A DNA stretch of 25,130 nucleotides, taken from contig SFSZ01000020.1 of NCBI GenBank assembly GCA_004563275.1, positions 1 through 25,130 on the forward strand, in the 5' to 3' direction. Shown one piece after another: positions 8,084 to 15,162 of the stretch (the stretch's first letter is position 1; each line of letters starts with the position of its first letter). The DNA is from a bacterium (lineage in GTDB: Bacteria > Bacillota_I > Bacilli_A > RF39 > UBA660). Position numbers and translations under genes: made by a program. The notes under the pieces were generated by a model. It was given only the letters and a program-made list of their open reading frames with translations, searched no databases and was not told the DNA's origin.

Positions 8084-8746
8084 ATGAAACTATTAGTAGT
8101 AGATGATGAATCATTAATTAGAAACGTTATTAAAGAATATGCCTTAAATGAAGGATATACAGTTGATGAAGCTGAAGATGGCAATGAAGCCATTGAAAAA
8201 GTTGAAGAAAATAATTATGATTTAATAATCATGGATATAATGATGCCTCATAAAGATGGCTTTTCTTCAGCTAAAGAAATCAAAGAAATTAAAAATATTC
8301 CTATCATATTCTTATCTGCCAGAACCGAAGAATTAGATAAGCTTAATGGTTTTTCTTTAGGTGCCGATGATTACGTAACTAAACCATTTAGTCCTAAAGA
8401 ACTTATAGCTAGAATTAAAGCAGTGAGTAAAAGAAACGAAACTGAAGAAATTATTAAAGTAGATAACATAACTATCAATAAAACATCAAGAGAAGTTATA
8501 ATAGATGACAAAATTGTAGAGATGACTCATACTCAATTTGAATTATTATATTTATTTTTATCAAATCCTAATATCGTACTATCAAGAGAAAACATTATTA
8601 AAAATATTTGGGGATACGATTATGAAGCCGATGACCGCACCATCGATGCTCATATCAAATTACTAAGAAATAAATTAGGAAAACATCGAGATGATATTAA
8701 AACCATAAGAAAGGTGGGCTATAAATTTGAATATAAAGAAAAATAG
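8084..8746 (+). CDS. OmpR-family response regulator
   Basis: A 220-residue regulator. The receiver domain (1-112) has the acidic pair D7/D8, phospho-acceptor D51, switch Ser78 and conserved Lys100 in VTKPF. A winged-helix DNA-binding domain follows (about 121-218) with the typical TQFELLYLF, RTIDAHIKLLRNKLG and VGYKFE stretches. All key residues are present, so it should be a functional transcription factor phosphorylated by the kinase encoded next. AGGTGAG precedes the ATG. The kinase gene begins inside its last 20 nt. The regulon is unknown; the neighbouring secreted-fibre genes downstream are candidates by position only. Confidence 0.95.
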   Translation: MKLLVVDDESLIRNVIKEYALNEGYTVDEAEDGNEAIEKVEENNYDLIIMDIMMPHKDGFSSAKEIKEIKNIPIIFLSARTEELDKLNGFSLGADDYVTKPFSPKELIARIKAVSKRNETEEIIKVDNITINKTSREVIIDDKIVEMTHTQFELLYLFLSNPNIVLSRENIIKNIWGYDYEADDRTIDAHIKLLRNKLGKHRDDIKTIRKVGYKFEYKEK

Positions 8747-10109
8747 CTTAGGAGTTAAAACCTTTTCTTATCTCATAACTTTCTCTGTTGCTATATTGTT
8801 ACTTTTATATATGTTTCAAATTGTATTTTTAAAAATATTTTATGAACGTTATCAAATTAATAATTTAAAAAGTGTCGCAAACAGAATAATCACTTCACCA
8901 GAAACAGTTAGCTTTGAACAATTAGCATACGAAAATGAAATGTGCATTCAAATATATAATGATAATAAAGTAACAAGCTATAATGTTTTAAATAAAGATT
9001 GTCTATTAAATAGTAATGATAAAAGAGTTATAAAAGTTAAAAATAAAATATTAACATCAAGTAAAAACTCAATTATTAGAGTCATTAATCCTAAATATGA
9101 TTCAAAAAGCATTATATACGGCATCCATTATAGTGATGATATATACATCTTACTTAACACCAAATTAGAAGATGTTAATAGTACAACTTATATCTTAAGA
9201 GGACAACTAATCTATATAACTTTAATAATGATTATATTATCTGGAATAGTTTCATACTTTGTTGGCAAAATGATTAATAAACCAATTTTAAATATCACTA
9301 ATAAAGCCAAATTGATGGCAAATGGTAACTATGAACAGGATACAAATAAATATGATATTGCCGAAATAGATGAACTAAATCAGGTATTAAACTATGCAAG
9401 AAGTGAGATTAAAAATACTGATGAATTAAGAAGAGATTTAATGGCAAATGTTTCCCATGATTTAAAAACGCCTCTAACCATGATCAAAGCATACGCTGAA
9501 ATGGCAAGAGATATTAATAATGAAAATGAAGATAAAAGAAAAGATAACCTAAATGTAATTATCGATGAAACCGATCGTTTAAACGTATTAGTAAACGACA
9601 TCTTAGAACTGTCAAGAATGCAAAATTCATCCGATGAATTAAACATCGAATCTTATGACCTAATCGAAGAATTAAATCAAATTTTAAAAAGATATGAAAT
9701 AATCAAAGAAACAGAAAATTATAAATTTATTACTAACATTCCTGAAAAAGTCATGGTTAAAGCTGATAAGAAAAAAATTAATCAAGTTATGTATAATTTA
9801 ATTAACAATGCTATTAACTACACCGGTGATGATTTAACAATTAAAATAAATATCACCGATTGCAAAAAAAGATATTTAGTTGAAATAATTGATACTGGCA
9901 AAGGAATAAGCGAAGAAGATTTAAAATTTATTTGGTCAAAATACTACAAAAATGAAAAAAATCATAAAAGAAATATTGTTGGTACTGGCCTAGGCTTATC
10001 AATAGTTGAAACTATACTAATTAAGCATAAATTCGAATATGGCGTTAAAAGTAAAAAGAATAAAGGAAGTAATTTCTACTTTTATATCAATAAATCTAAA
10101 AATTCATAA
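8727..10109 (+). CDS. Sensor histidine kinase
   Basis: A 460-residue membrane kinase. TM1 is at 13-35. An extracytoplasmic sensor region at about 36-155 has two Cys (73, 92) that could pair, then TM2 (160-180), HAMP (about 181-232) and HisKA with His244 in SHDLKTPL. The HATPase domain has an N box NLINNAINYT (357-366), G1 DTGKGI (389-394) and G2 GTGLGL (419-424). It is intact and presumably phosphorylates the regulator encoded at 8084. The start is TTG at 8727, backed by AAGGTGG at 8711-8717. The next Met (residue 29) lies inside TM1 and is unlikely. It overlaps the regulator gene by 20 nt. The sensor region resembles nothing I can name, so the signal is unknown. Confidence 0.93.
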   Translation: MNIKKNSLGVKTFSYLITFSVAILLLLYMFQIVFLKIFYERYQINNLKSVANRIITSPETVSFEQLAYENEMCIQIYNDNKVTSYNVLNKDCLLNSNDKRVIKVKNKILTSSKNSIIRVINPKYDSKSIIYGIHYSDDIYILLNTKLEDVNSTTYILRGQLIYITLIMIILSGIVSYFVGKMINKPILNITNKAKLMANGNYEQDTNKYDIAEIDELNQVLNYARSEIKNTDELRRDLMANVSHDLKTPLTMIKAYAEMARDINNENEDKRKDNLNVIIDETDRLNVLVNDILELSRMQNSSDELNIESYDLIEELNQILKRYEIIKETENYKFITNIPEKVMVKADKKKINQVMYNLINNAINYTGDDLTIKINITDCKKRYLVEIIDTGKGISEEDLKFIWSKYYKNEKNHKRNIVGTGLGLSIVETILIKHKFEYGVKSKKNKGSNFYFYINKSKNS

Positions 10110-10140
10110 TAATTTCATATTAAAAAGTTACCATATAAAC

Positions 10141-10208
10141 AAGGAAGAAGAAAAAATAAGTAAATCATATAAACTCAAACTCACACTATACATCTTCTTC
10201 CTTTTTTT
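10141..10208 (+). terminator. Long-loop terminator after the histidine kinase
   Basis: AAGGAAGAAGA (10141-10151) pairs with TCTTCTTCCTT (10193-10203), 11 bp, around a ~41-nt AT-rich loop, then T to 10208. The loop is unusually long for an intrinsic terminator. Confidence 0.6.
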
Positions 10209-10242
10209 ATGTCAAAATTTATTTATAATTTTTAAAAATATA

Positions 10243-10271
10243 TTGATTTATAAAATTGTAAATGATATGAT
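10243..10271 (+). promoter_or_regulatory. Promoter of the TasA-like gene pair
   Basis: TTGATT (10243-10248), a 17-bp spacer, TATGAT (10266-10271) with an extended TG at 10263-10264. It is followed by the strongest ribosome-binding site in the window, AAAGGAGG (10283-10290), which points to high expression. Confidence 0.7.
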
Positions 10272-10297
10272 TTATATATAGTAAAGGAGGATATTAA

Positions 10298-10955
10298 ATG
10301 AAGGAAGGAAAAAATAATACTGTTCTTTTAACAGTAATTGGAATTGCAACATTACTAGTAGCTGTTGTAGGTGCAACATTTGCATATTTTAGTGCACAAT
10401 TATCAGGAACTGAAAATCAATCAACAATGACAATTCAAGCATCTAATGGTGGTTCATCAACTTTATGGTGGTCAAGCTATCGTTGTTAAAGATATCTATC
10501 CTAGAGATGAAGCTTGGGTTAATAAAAAGATTGCTGTAACATATGATAATACTACTGCAACATCTGGTACATATGATTACAACGTTGGTTTACATTATAC
10601 TAATGGATATCAAGTAGTTGGAAGTTCATATGATATTCAATACACAATTACTGAAGGTTATTGTGAAACTCACCCTGAAGCTGTCGGTTCAGCTGCATGT
10701 GGCACTGCTGGTGGTACATGGTATCAAAATGTAACTGAACAAGGAACTGTTACTAAACAAACAGCCACAAAAACAGGTATTCCAGCTGGTACAGGTGATT
10801 TAGCTGCAATCGCTTCTGGTAGTATTAATTTACCTGCAAATGGAGTTAAACATTATTATACTTTAAGAATTTATTTCGTAAATGACACTACTAGAAATCA
10901 AATTCAAGGTGCAGAATTTACTGCATACGTTATGACTGAACAAGTTAACGGATAA
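10298..10955 (+). pseudogene. TasA/camelysin-like secreted protein, frame-broken
   Basis: The first frame (10298-10489) encodes a SipW-type signal peptide, with hydrophobic residues 8-28 and the box ATFAYFSA (26-33), then TMTIQASNGGSSTL before running into a stop. The second frame (from about 10467 to 10955) continues with GGQAIVVKDIYPRDEAW and an Asn/Thr-rich beta domain ending in a typical tail (YTLRIYFVND, QGAEFTAYV). The second part has no ribosome-binding site of its own. The two halves together give a protein of about 219 residues, close to the 223-residue paralogue just downstream. The frame changes by +1 (or -2) around 10460-10475. No slippery homopolymer or stimulatory structure is evident, so a real mutation or a sequence error is likelier than programmed recoding. 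Confidence 0.8.
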
Positions 10956-10973
10956 TAGATAGGAGGAAGAAAA

Positions 10974-11645
10974 ATGAAAGATAACAATAATAAGACAAAT
11001 ACATTATTACTAACTGTAATTGCTATTGCTACATTAATGGTTGCTGTTATTGGTGCTACATTTGCATACTTCACCGCTAATACTTCTGGTAGTGAAACTG
11101 TTTCAACTATCAAAATGACTGGTGGTAGTTTAACTATTAGTTATGCAGATAATAGTGCATCATTAAGCTATAACCAAACAAATGGAAGCGTTGAACCTCA
11201 AGAAGCTGCTGTAATTCAAAAAGCATTTTTTTTAACTGGAGCTAACACAACAGATTTAAAAATGCCTTATGTAGTTAATATGGTTGTTGTAAACAACGAA
11301 TTCTCAAATAACGCATTAACTTATGTGTTAACAAATGATACAGTTAATAATGGTACAATTACATTAGAAAATTCTGGTCGAGGATCAATTCCTGGACCTG
11401 AAGTAACATTCGTAGGTCAAACAGAAACTGATTATACATCAGCTAATAAAGGTGCTGCTGTAACAAATCAAACAATTAAATTAGCTGAAGGAAACTTCAC
11501 CAAAACTGAAAGTGCAACTCATCAATATAAATTATCTGTATTCTTCTTAGATAATGGTAAGAAACAAGATTACGATAAACAAGCAAAATTTGCTGCTTAT
11601 ATTGATATTACTGCAAAACAAGCTACAGAACCTACAGAACCATAA
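10974..11645 (+). CDS. TasA/camelysin-like SipW-dependent secreted protein
   Basis: This 223-residue protein has an N-terminal hydrophobic segment (8-28) ending in ATFAYFTA (28-35), the SipW-type signal box. The Asn/Thr-rich domain after it has alternating polar/hydrophobic strands, no Cys, and an acidic Pro/Thr tail (EPTEP). TasA and camelysin proteins form extracellular fibres or surface layers after SipW cleavage, and this is the likely role. AGGAGG (10962-10967) precedes the ATG, and the gene follows the frame-broken paralogue after 18 nt, in one operon. The N-terminal 30 residues of the two are nearly the same, so they arose by tandem duplication. A terminator follows, then the cognate peptidase gene. 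Confidence 0.82.
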   Translation: MKDNNNKTNTLLLTVIAIATLMVAVIGATFAYFTANTSGSETVSTIKMTGGSLTISYADNSASLSYNQTNGSVEPQEAAVIQKAFFLTGANTTDLKMPYVVNMVVVNNEFSNNALTYVLTNDTVNNGTITLENSGRGSIPGPEVTFVGQTETDYTSANKGAAVTNQTIKLAEGNFTKTESATHQYKLSVFFLDNGKKQDYDKQAKFAAYIDITAKQATEPTEP

Positions 11646-11659
11646 TATAAATATAAATT

Positions 11660-11679
11660 AAGCCTTTAAGGCTTTTTTT
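11660..11679 (+). terminator. Terminator after the TasA-like pair
   Basis: AAGCC (11660-11664) / GGCTT (11670-11674) with loop TTTAA, and T to 11679. The core AAGCCTTTAAGGCTT is almost the same as the terminator after the signal peptidase gene (12594-12615). Confidence 0.85.
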
Positions 11680-11680
11680 A

Positions 11681-11709
11681 TTGTATTTTTTTTTGCTATC
11701 GCTTATAAT
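11681..11709 (+). promoter_or_regulatory. Promoter of the SipW-type peptidase gene
   Basis: TTGTAT (11681-11686), a 17-bp spacer, TATAAT (11704-11709). A second TATAAT directly follows (11710-11715). Confidence 0.6.
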
Positions 11710-11737
11710 TATAATATAGGGTAGAAGGGTATATAAA

Positions 11738-12595
11738 ATGGAAAAAGATAACAAAAAAAATACATTTAATAAAATAAGAAAAGCATTAACTTATGTCAGT
11801 AAATTATTTTCAAGTGCAGTATTAGTATTATTACTTGTTGTTGGAGCATTCCTAATATATTATTTATTTTCAGCTAAAAAATATGCTAATGACCCAGATT
11901 ACATTCCAAAAATGAGTTTATATACCATCGTAAGTGGTAGTATGGAACCAGCAATAAAAACTATGGATGTTGTATTAGATATTAAAGTAGATAAACCAGA
12001 AGACATTAAAATCGGAGACGTTATTACTTTCAGATCAACAAGTAGTATCAGTGAAGACTTAATAGTTACTCACCGTGTTATAGGTATAACCCAAAATGAA
12101 AATGGTGAATATGAATATACTACCAAAGGAGACTGGAACCCAACATCAGATCCAGATACAGCTAAATTTTCTAACGTAATTGGTAAAGTTGCCATGAGAT
12201 TCCCACAACTTGGACAAGTACAATTTTTCTTAGCTTCAAAAATGGGCTGGTTCTTAGTTGTATTACTACCAGCAATGTGCGTAATTATATATGATATTTT
12301 AAAATTAGCTAAATTAATAATGGCAAAAAATAGTAGTGATAAAATAGTCCCTACTAATCCTCAAACACCAACAGATAATGTTAATAATGCCATCGAAAAA
12401 ATCAAGAAAAATGATTACATCAATAAAATCAATGAGTTAAAAGAGAATAATACTCAAAATTCAGAAGAAGAATCAAATGTATATCTTGAGCCAACAGACT
12501 CAGAAATAAACTTTGATGAAGATACTATCAAAGAATTAACCAAGCATTATACAAATAATCAATTATTAAGCCCTGATGAGAATCCAAATAAGTAA
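11738..12595 (+). CDS. sipW: SipW-type (ER-type) signal peptidase I
   Basis: This is a membrane serine peptidase expected to cleave SipW-type signals such as those at 4734, 10298 and 10974. TM1 is about 25-45. The catalytic box VSGSMEP (65-71) has Ser68. THRVI has His112 in place of the Lys of ordinary bacterial type I peptidases, which marks the ER/SipW class. KGDWNPTSD (130-138) holds the conserved Asp residues. TM2 is about 171-190. The protein has 285 residues, about 90 more than Bacillus SipW. The extra part is a polar, acidic C-terminal tail (195-285) predicted to be cytoplasmic. GAAGGG precedes the ATG. Ser, His and Asp are all intact, so it should be active. Confidence 0.92.
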   Translation: MEKDNKKNTFNKIRKALTYVSKLFSSAVLVLLLVVGAFLIYYLFSAKKYANDPDYIPKMSLYTIVSGSMEPAIKTMDVVLDIKVDKPEDIKIGDVITFRSTSSISEDLIVTHRVIGITQNENGEYEYTTKGDWNPTSDPDTAKFSNVIGKVAMRFPQLGQVQFFLASKMGWFLVVLLPAMCVIIYDILKLAKLIMAKNSSDKIVPTNPQTPTDNVNNAIEKIKKNDYINKINELKENNTQNSEEESNVYLEPTDSEINFDEDTIKELTKHYTNNQLLSPDENPNK

Positions 12596-12615
12596 AAGCC
12601 TTTAAAGGCTTTTTT
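12594..12615 (+). terminator. Terminator overlapping the peptidase stop codon
   Basis: AAAAGCC (12594-12600) / GGCTTTT (12607-12613) with loop TTTAAA, and T to 12615. The TAA stop (12593-12595) forms the stem base. Confidence 0.88.
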
Positions 12616-12617
12616 AA

Positions 12618-12646
12618 TTGACAATAAAACCATAAAATGCTATTAT
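12618..12646 (+). promoter_or_regulatory. Strong promoter of the InlB-repeat surface protein
   Basis: Perfect TTGACA (12618-12623), a 17-bp spacer, TATTAT (12641-12646) with an extended TG (12638-12639). It is followed by AAGGGGAG 6 nt before the ATG. It is the best consensus promoter in the window. Confidence 0.85.
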
Positions 12647-12674
12647 AGAACACATTAGACAAGGGGAGATTTAT

Positions 12675-13880
12675 ATGTATGAAGAAACCAAAGAAAAATT
12701 TAATTGGAAAGGCTTTATTATTAAATTTTTAATAATTCTAGCAGTGTTTGTCTTAATAATAAAATTATTACCATTTACATCAGATAATAATGGTAAATTA
12801 AGTAAAACATTTACTTCAAATATGTCAAAATTAAAAGAAGTAGGTAACACATATTATACAAAAGAAACATTACCTAAAAATATCGACGATTCAGTAAAAA
12901 CATCTTTAGAAGAATTAATTAAAAATAAAAAAATAAACACTTTAAAAGGAAATGATGGCAAAAAATGTAATGAAGAAGATAGTTATATTAAAGCAATCAA
13001 AAAATCAATAGGTTATGAATTAGAAGTATATTTAGAATGTGGTGAAGAAAAAGATACATCATACGTATATTTAGGATGCTATGATGAATGTGGTAATACA
13101 ACATCACAAACTAAGAAAACAACAACTACAACCACTACTACTAAAAAAACAACAACTAAAAAGACAACACAACCAACAACAAAAAATAATAATCAAGTTA
13201 CAACAACTAAAAAAATAATAAAACCTTCAACAACAACTACAACCACTACAAGAATTAAAAAATATGCAGTTATATTTAATGTAAACGGTGGAAGTAAAGT
13301 AAATATGCAAACAGTAGTTGAAGGTAAGAGAGCTACAAAACCTGCAGATCCAACCAAATATGGATTTACTTTCGCAGGATGGTATACATCAGATAATGAA
13401 TTATACGATTTTAGTAAACCAGTATATTGCAACACAATCCTAATTGCTAAATGGTATGTTAAAGGTATATCTAATACATCAGCAATTACTCAATCATACG
13501 TTAGCAACGTTTATAGTGTTAATTATACTAGCGTTGATTCAACTGGACTAAATATTAATAATAAATTAACAATTCCAAGTGAATTATTATCAAAAAAGAA
13601 TTTAACTGTTAAAAGTATTCAATATGTTAGAAATATAACTACTCCAACAGATTTAGAAAGATATAAAAGTAATGCAACACCATCAATTGATAAATATGTA
13701 AATACACTTAATTTAAGTAATATTGGCACTGTAAATAACGTTTCAATAAATTATCAATTAAATAAAGATGTTATAAATATTAATTGGACGGCTAATATAA
13801 CTAATAAATGTTCTGAATTAATCGATAATAAATGTGCTTATGGTATTATTTATAAAATAACTTGGAAATATACCAAATAA
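12675..13880 (+). CDS. Membrane-anchored surface protein with Thr-rich stalk and InlB-type repeat
   Basis: The 401-residue protein is anchored by one N-terminal membrane segment (13-33) with the C-terminus outside. Four regions follow. (a) 42-137: a pilin-head-like domain with YYTKETLP, a helix-rich part, GKKC, and YLECG. (b) 141-193: a Thr/Lys stalk dominated by Thr, likely extended and a candidate for O-glycosylation. (c) 197-260: one Listeria-Bacteroides (InlB B) repeat, with VIFNVNGG, PTKYGFTFAGWYT and LIAKW recognisable. (d) 261-401: an Asn/Ser/Thr-rich domain I do not recognise. InlB repeats occur in adhesins and other surface proteins; adhesion is an inference. Region (a) is shared with the protein on the opposite strand at 13905-15044. 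It is a single-gene unit that ends at a bidirectional terminator. Confidence 0.82.
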   Translation: MYEETKEKFNWKGFIIKFLIILAVFVLIIKLLPFTSDNNGKLSKTFTSNMSKLKEVGNTYYTKETLPKNIDDSVKTSLEELIKNKKINTLKGNDGKKCNEEDSYIKAIKKSIGYELEVYLECGEEKDTSYVYLGCYDECGNTTSQTKKTTTTTTTTKKTTTKKTTQPTTKNNNQVTTTKKIIKPSTTTTTTTRIKKYAVIFNVNGGSKVNMQTVVEGKRATKPADPTKYGFTFAGWYTSDNELYDFSKPVYCNTILIAKWYVKGISNTSAITQSYVSNVYSVNYTSVDSTGLNINNKLTIPSELLSKKNLTVKSIQYVRNITTPTDLERYKSNATPSIDKYVNTLNLSNIGTVNNVSINYQLNKDVININWTANITNKCSELIDNKCAYGIIYKITWKYTK

Positions 13881-13910
13881 AAAAACTTCTTAATAAAGAA
13901 GTTTTTATTT
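13881..13910. terminator. Bidirectional terminator between convergent genes
   Basis: A perfect 11-bp stem AAAAACTTCTT (13881-13891) / AAGAAGTTTTT (13896-13906) with loop AATA. T-rich on the + side (to 13910) and A-rich upstream, so it serves both the + gene ending at 13880 and the - gene ending at 13905. Confidence 0.88.
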
Positions 13911-15044
13911 TTCATAACTTTTAATTATATATGGTTTATCCTCAGAACCATCGCCATCTTCAACAACTAATCCCCCATCAACAATAATAACTGGATAGAT
14001 ACCAGCAGAAGAAGACGCTTTAGCCGCTTCAACATGACTACCTGAAATTCTGTATGCTTCGAAACTATTACCCTCAACTGCAGTCAATGTCCATAAAGTT
14101 CCAAATTCTGTAAAATAATTATAGTTTGCACATGAAGGACTTTCAATATCTAAACAATTCTTATCTAAACTAGCTTGAAAAAATTCACTAAGATAAGGTA
14201 AGCCTAACTTAGCATTTTCATAAACTGCTGAACATTCTACAGTACCAGCATTATTTTTCTCTTGATAAGTTCTTTTTCCTACACATAAATCATTAGTTTT
14301 AAAATAAACCTTAACATTATCATTATAGTGTTCATTGGTTTTAAAAAGATCATTTAAATATTCACTAATTTTACTTTCAATTCCATTTTTGAAAAAATCA
14401 TTAATACCTACATCACGATCTTGCTCTATATTGTATCTATCATCCCAAACACTTGAAGATCTTCTTTTAACATCTATCATTTTTAAATTGTCATCTTCAT
14501 TAATTTTCATAATTCTAAAAGTAAAATCACCAATTTTAACATAGTTATTAATATTGTCACCTTTAAAAATATATTCAGCCCCAGTTTCGTATAAACCATT
14601 ACCTTCAGTAACAATATTGTCATCACTTGTTAATACATTAAATAATGTTTTTGTTGAATAATCATCACCACAATCTAGATAAGGCATATATAAATATTTA
14701 CCACTATTATTTACTATTGTAACTTTACCATCACAGTTCTTACCCGTTTTAGTAATTTCAGTGATAATACCTAATTGTTCTTTAGCAACCATAGTGCTTA
14801 GTTCAATTTCAGTTACATCACCATCTTCTTCAGGTAAATAAGATTTTTCAGTATAATATCTTTTAGCGATATCAACCATCTTATCTTCTAATTCAGTATA
14901 AGTGTAAGTTCTATTTTTACCTGTGCAACTAGCTATAACCATTACAAATATAATAATAACCAAGAACCCCCCAGTAAATAAAACCATCTTTTTTGCTATG
15001 GGATTACTCATTAATTTTTCCCAAAATTCTTTGACTTTACTCAT
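13905..15044 (-). CDS. Membrane-anchored ectodomain protein, function unknown
   Basis: A 379-residue protein with one N-terminal hydrophobic segment (19-39). That segment ends in IASC, which could also be a lipobox with Cys40. Residues 44-135 form the pilin-head-like domain shared with the 12675 gene (KRYYTEKSYLP, GKNC, YLDCG). Residues 155-375 are a second domain with VKIGDFTFRIMKI, ISEYLNDLF, LGLPYLSEFFQASLD, LWTLTA and GIYPVI, and a GDGSEDKPYII tail. This layout resembles DUF6273-like and lectin-like ectodomains, but I cannot name it with confidence. The start is placed at 15044 because GTAGGTG and the promoter leave too little leader for the GTG at 15056 or the ATG at 15053. It is the only long gene on the minus strand. 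Confidence 0.75.
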   Translation of the reverse strand: MSKVKEFWEKLMSNPIAKKMVLFTGGFLVIIIFVMVIASCTGKNRTYTYTELEDKMVDIAKRYYTEKSYLPEEDGDVTEIELSTMVAKEQLGIITEITKTGKNCDGKVTIVNNSGKYLYMPYLDCGDDYSTKTLFNVLTSDDNIVTEGNGLYETGAEYIFKGDNINNYVKIGDFTFRIMKINEDDNLKMIDVKRRSSSVWDDRYNIEQDRDVGINDFFKNGIESKISEYLNDLFKTNEHYNDNVKVYFKTNDLCVGKRTYQEKNNAGTVECSAVYENAKLGLPYLSEFFQASLDKNCLDIESPSCANYNYFTEFGTLWTLTAVEGNSFEAYRISGSHVEAAKASSSAGIYPVIIVDGGLVVEDGDGSEDKPYIIKSYEK

Positions 15045-15064
15045 GTCATTCATCACCTACAAAA

Positions 15065-15093
15065 AGTATATCAAAAACTACTATTTATTACAA
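15065..15093 (-). promoter_or_regulatory. Promoter of the minus-strand ectodomain gene
   Basis: Read on the minus strand: TTGTAA (15093-15088), a 17-bp spacer, TATACT (15070-15065) with an extended TG. Transcription would start near 15058, about 14 nt before the ATG at 15044. Confidence 0.75.
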
Positions 15094-15129
15094 TTATTTA
15101 AATTAATTATTTAAAATATCAACGTTATG

Positions 15130-15138
15130 TGCTATGAT
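15130..15138 (+). promoter_or_regulatory. Extended -10 promoter of the DUF3048 gene
   Basis: TGCTATGAT: an extended TGn plus TATGAT (15133-15138). The -35 position (TTTAAA near 15110) is poor. It is divergent from the minus-strand promoter at 15065-15093. Confidence 0.55.
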
Positions 15139-15162
15139 TAATTAAGAGAATAGGAGTTATTT

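Noticed and set aside
10039..10281. Open frame overlapping the kinase 3' end
   Set aside because: It lies in another frame of the kinase, covers its terminator and the next promoter, and has an AT-driven Lys/Ile/Phe product.
10446..10955. A separate gene starting at ATG 10446
   Set aside because: It has no ribosome-binding site, its first residues do not look like a natural N-terminus, and it lacks a signal peptide although the rest matches a secreted domain. It fits better as the second half of the frame-broken gene.
13110..13255. CRISPR-like or tandem-repeat array
   Set aside because: The ACA/ACT steps are irregular, have no spacer-repeat pattern and keep the reading frame of the Thr stalk.
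13193..13435. Minus-strand frame with a Val run over the Thr stalk
   Set aside because: It is the reverse reading of the ACA/ACT repeat within a clear plus-strand gene.
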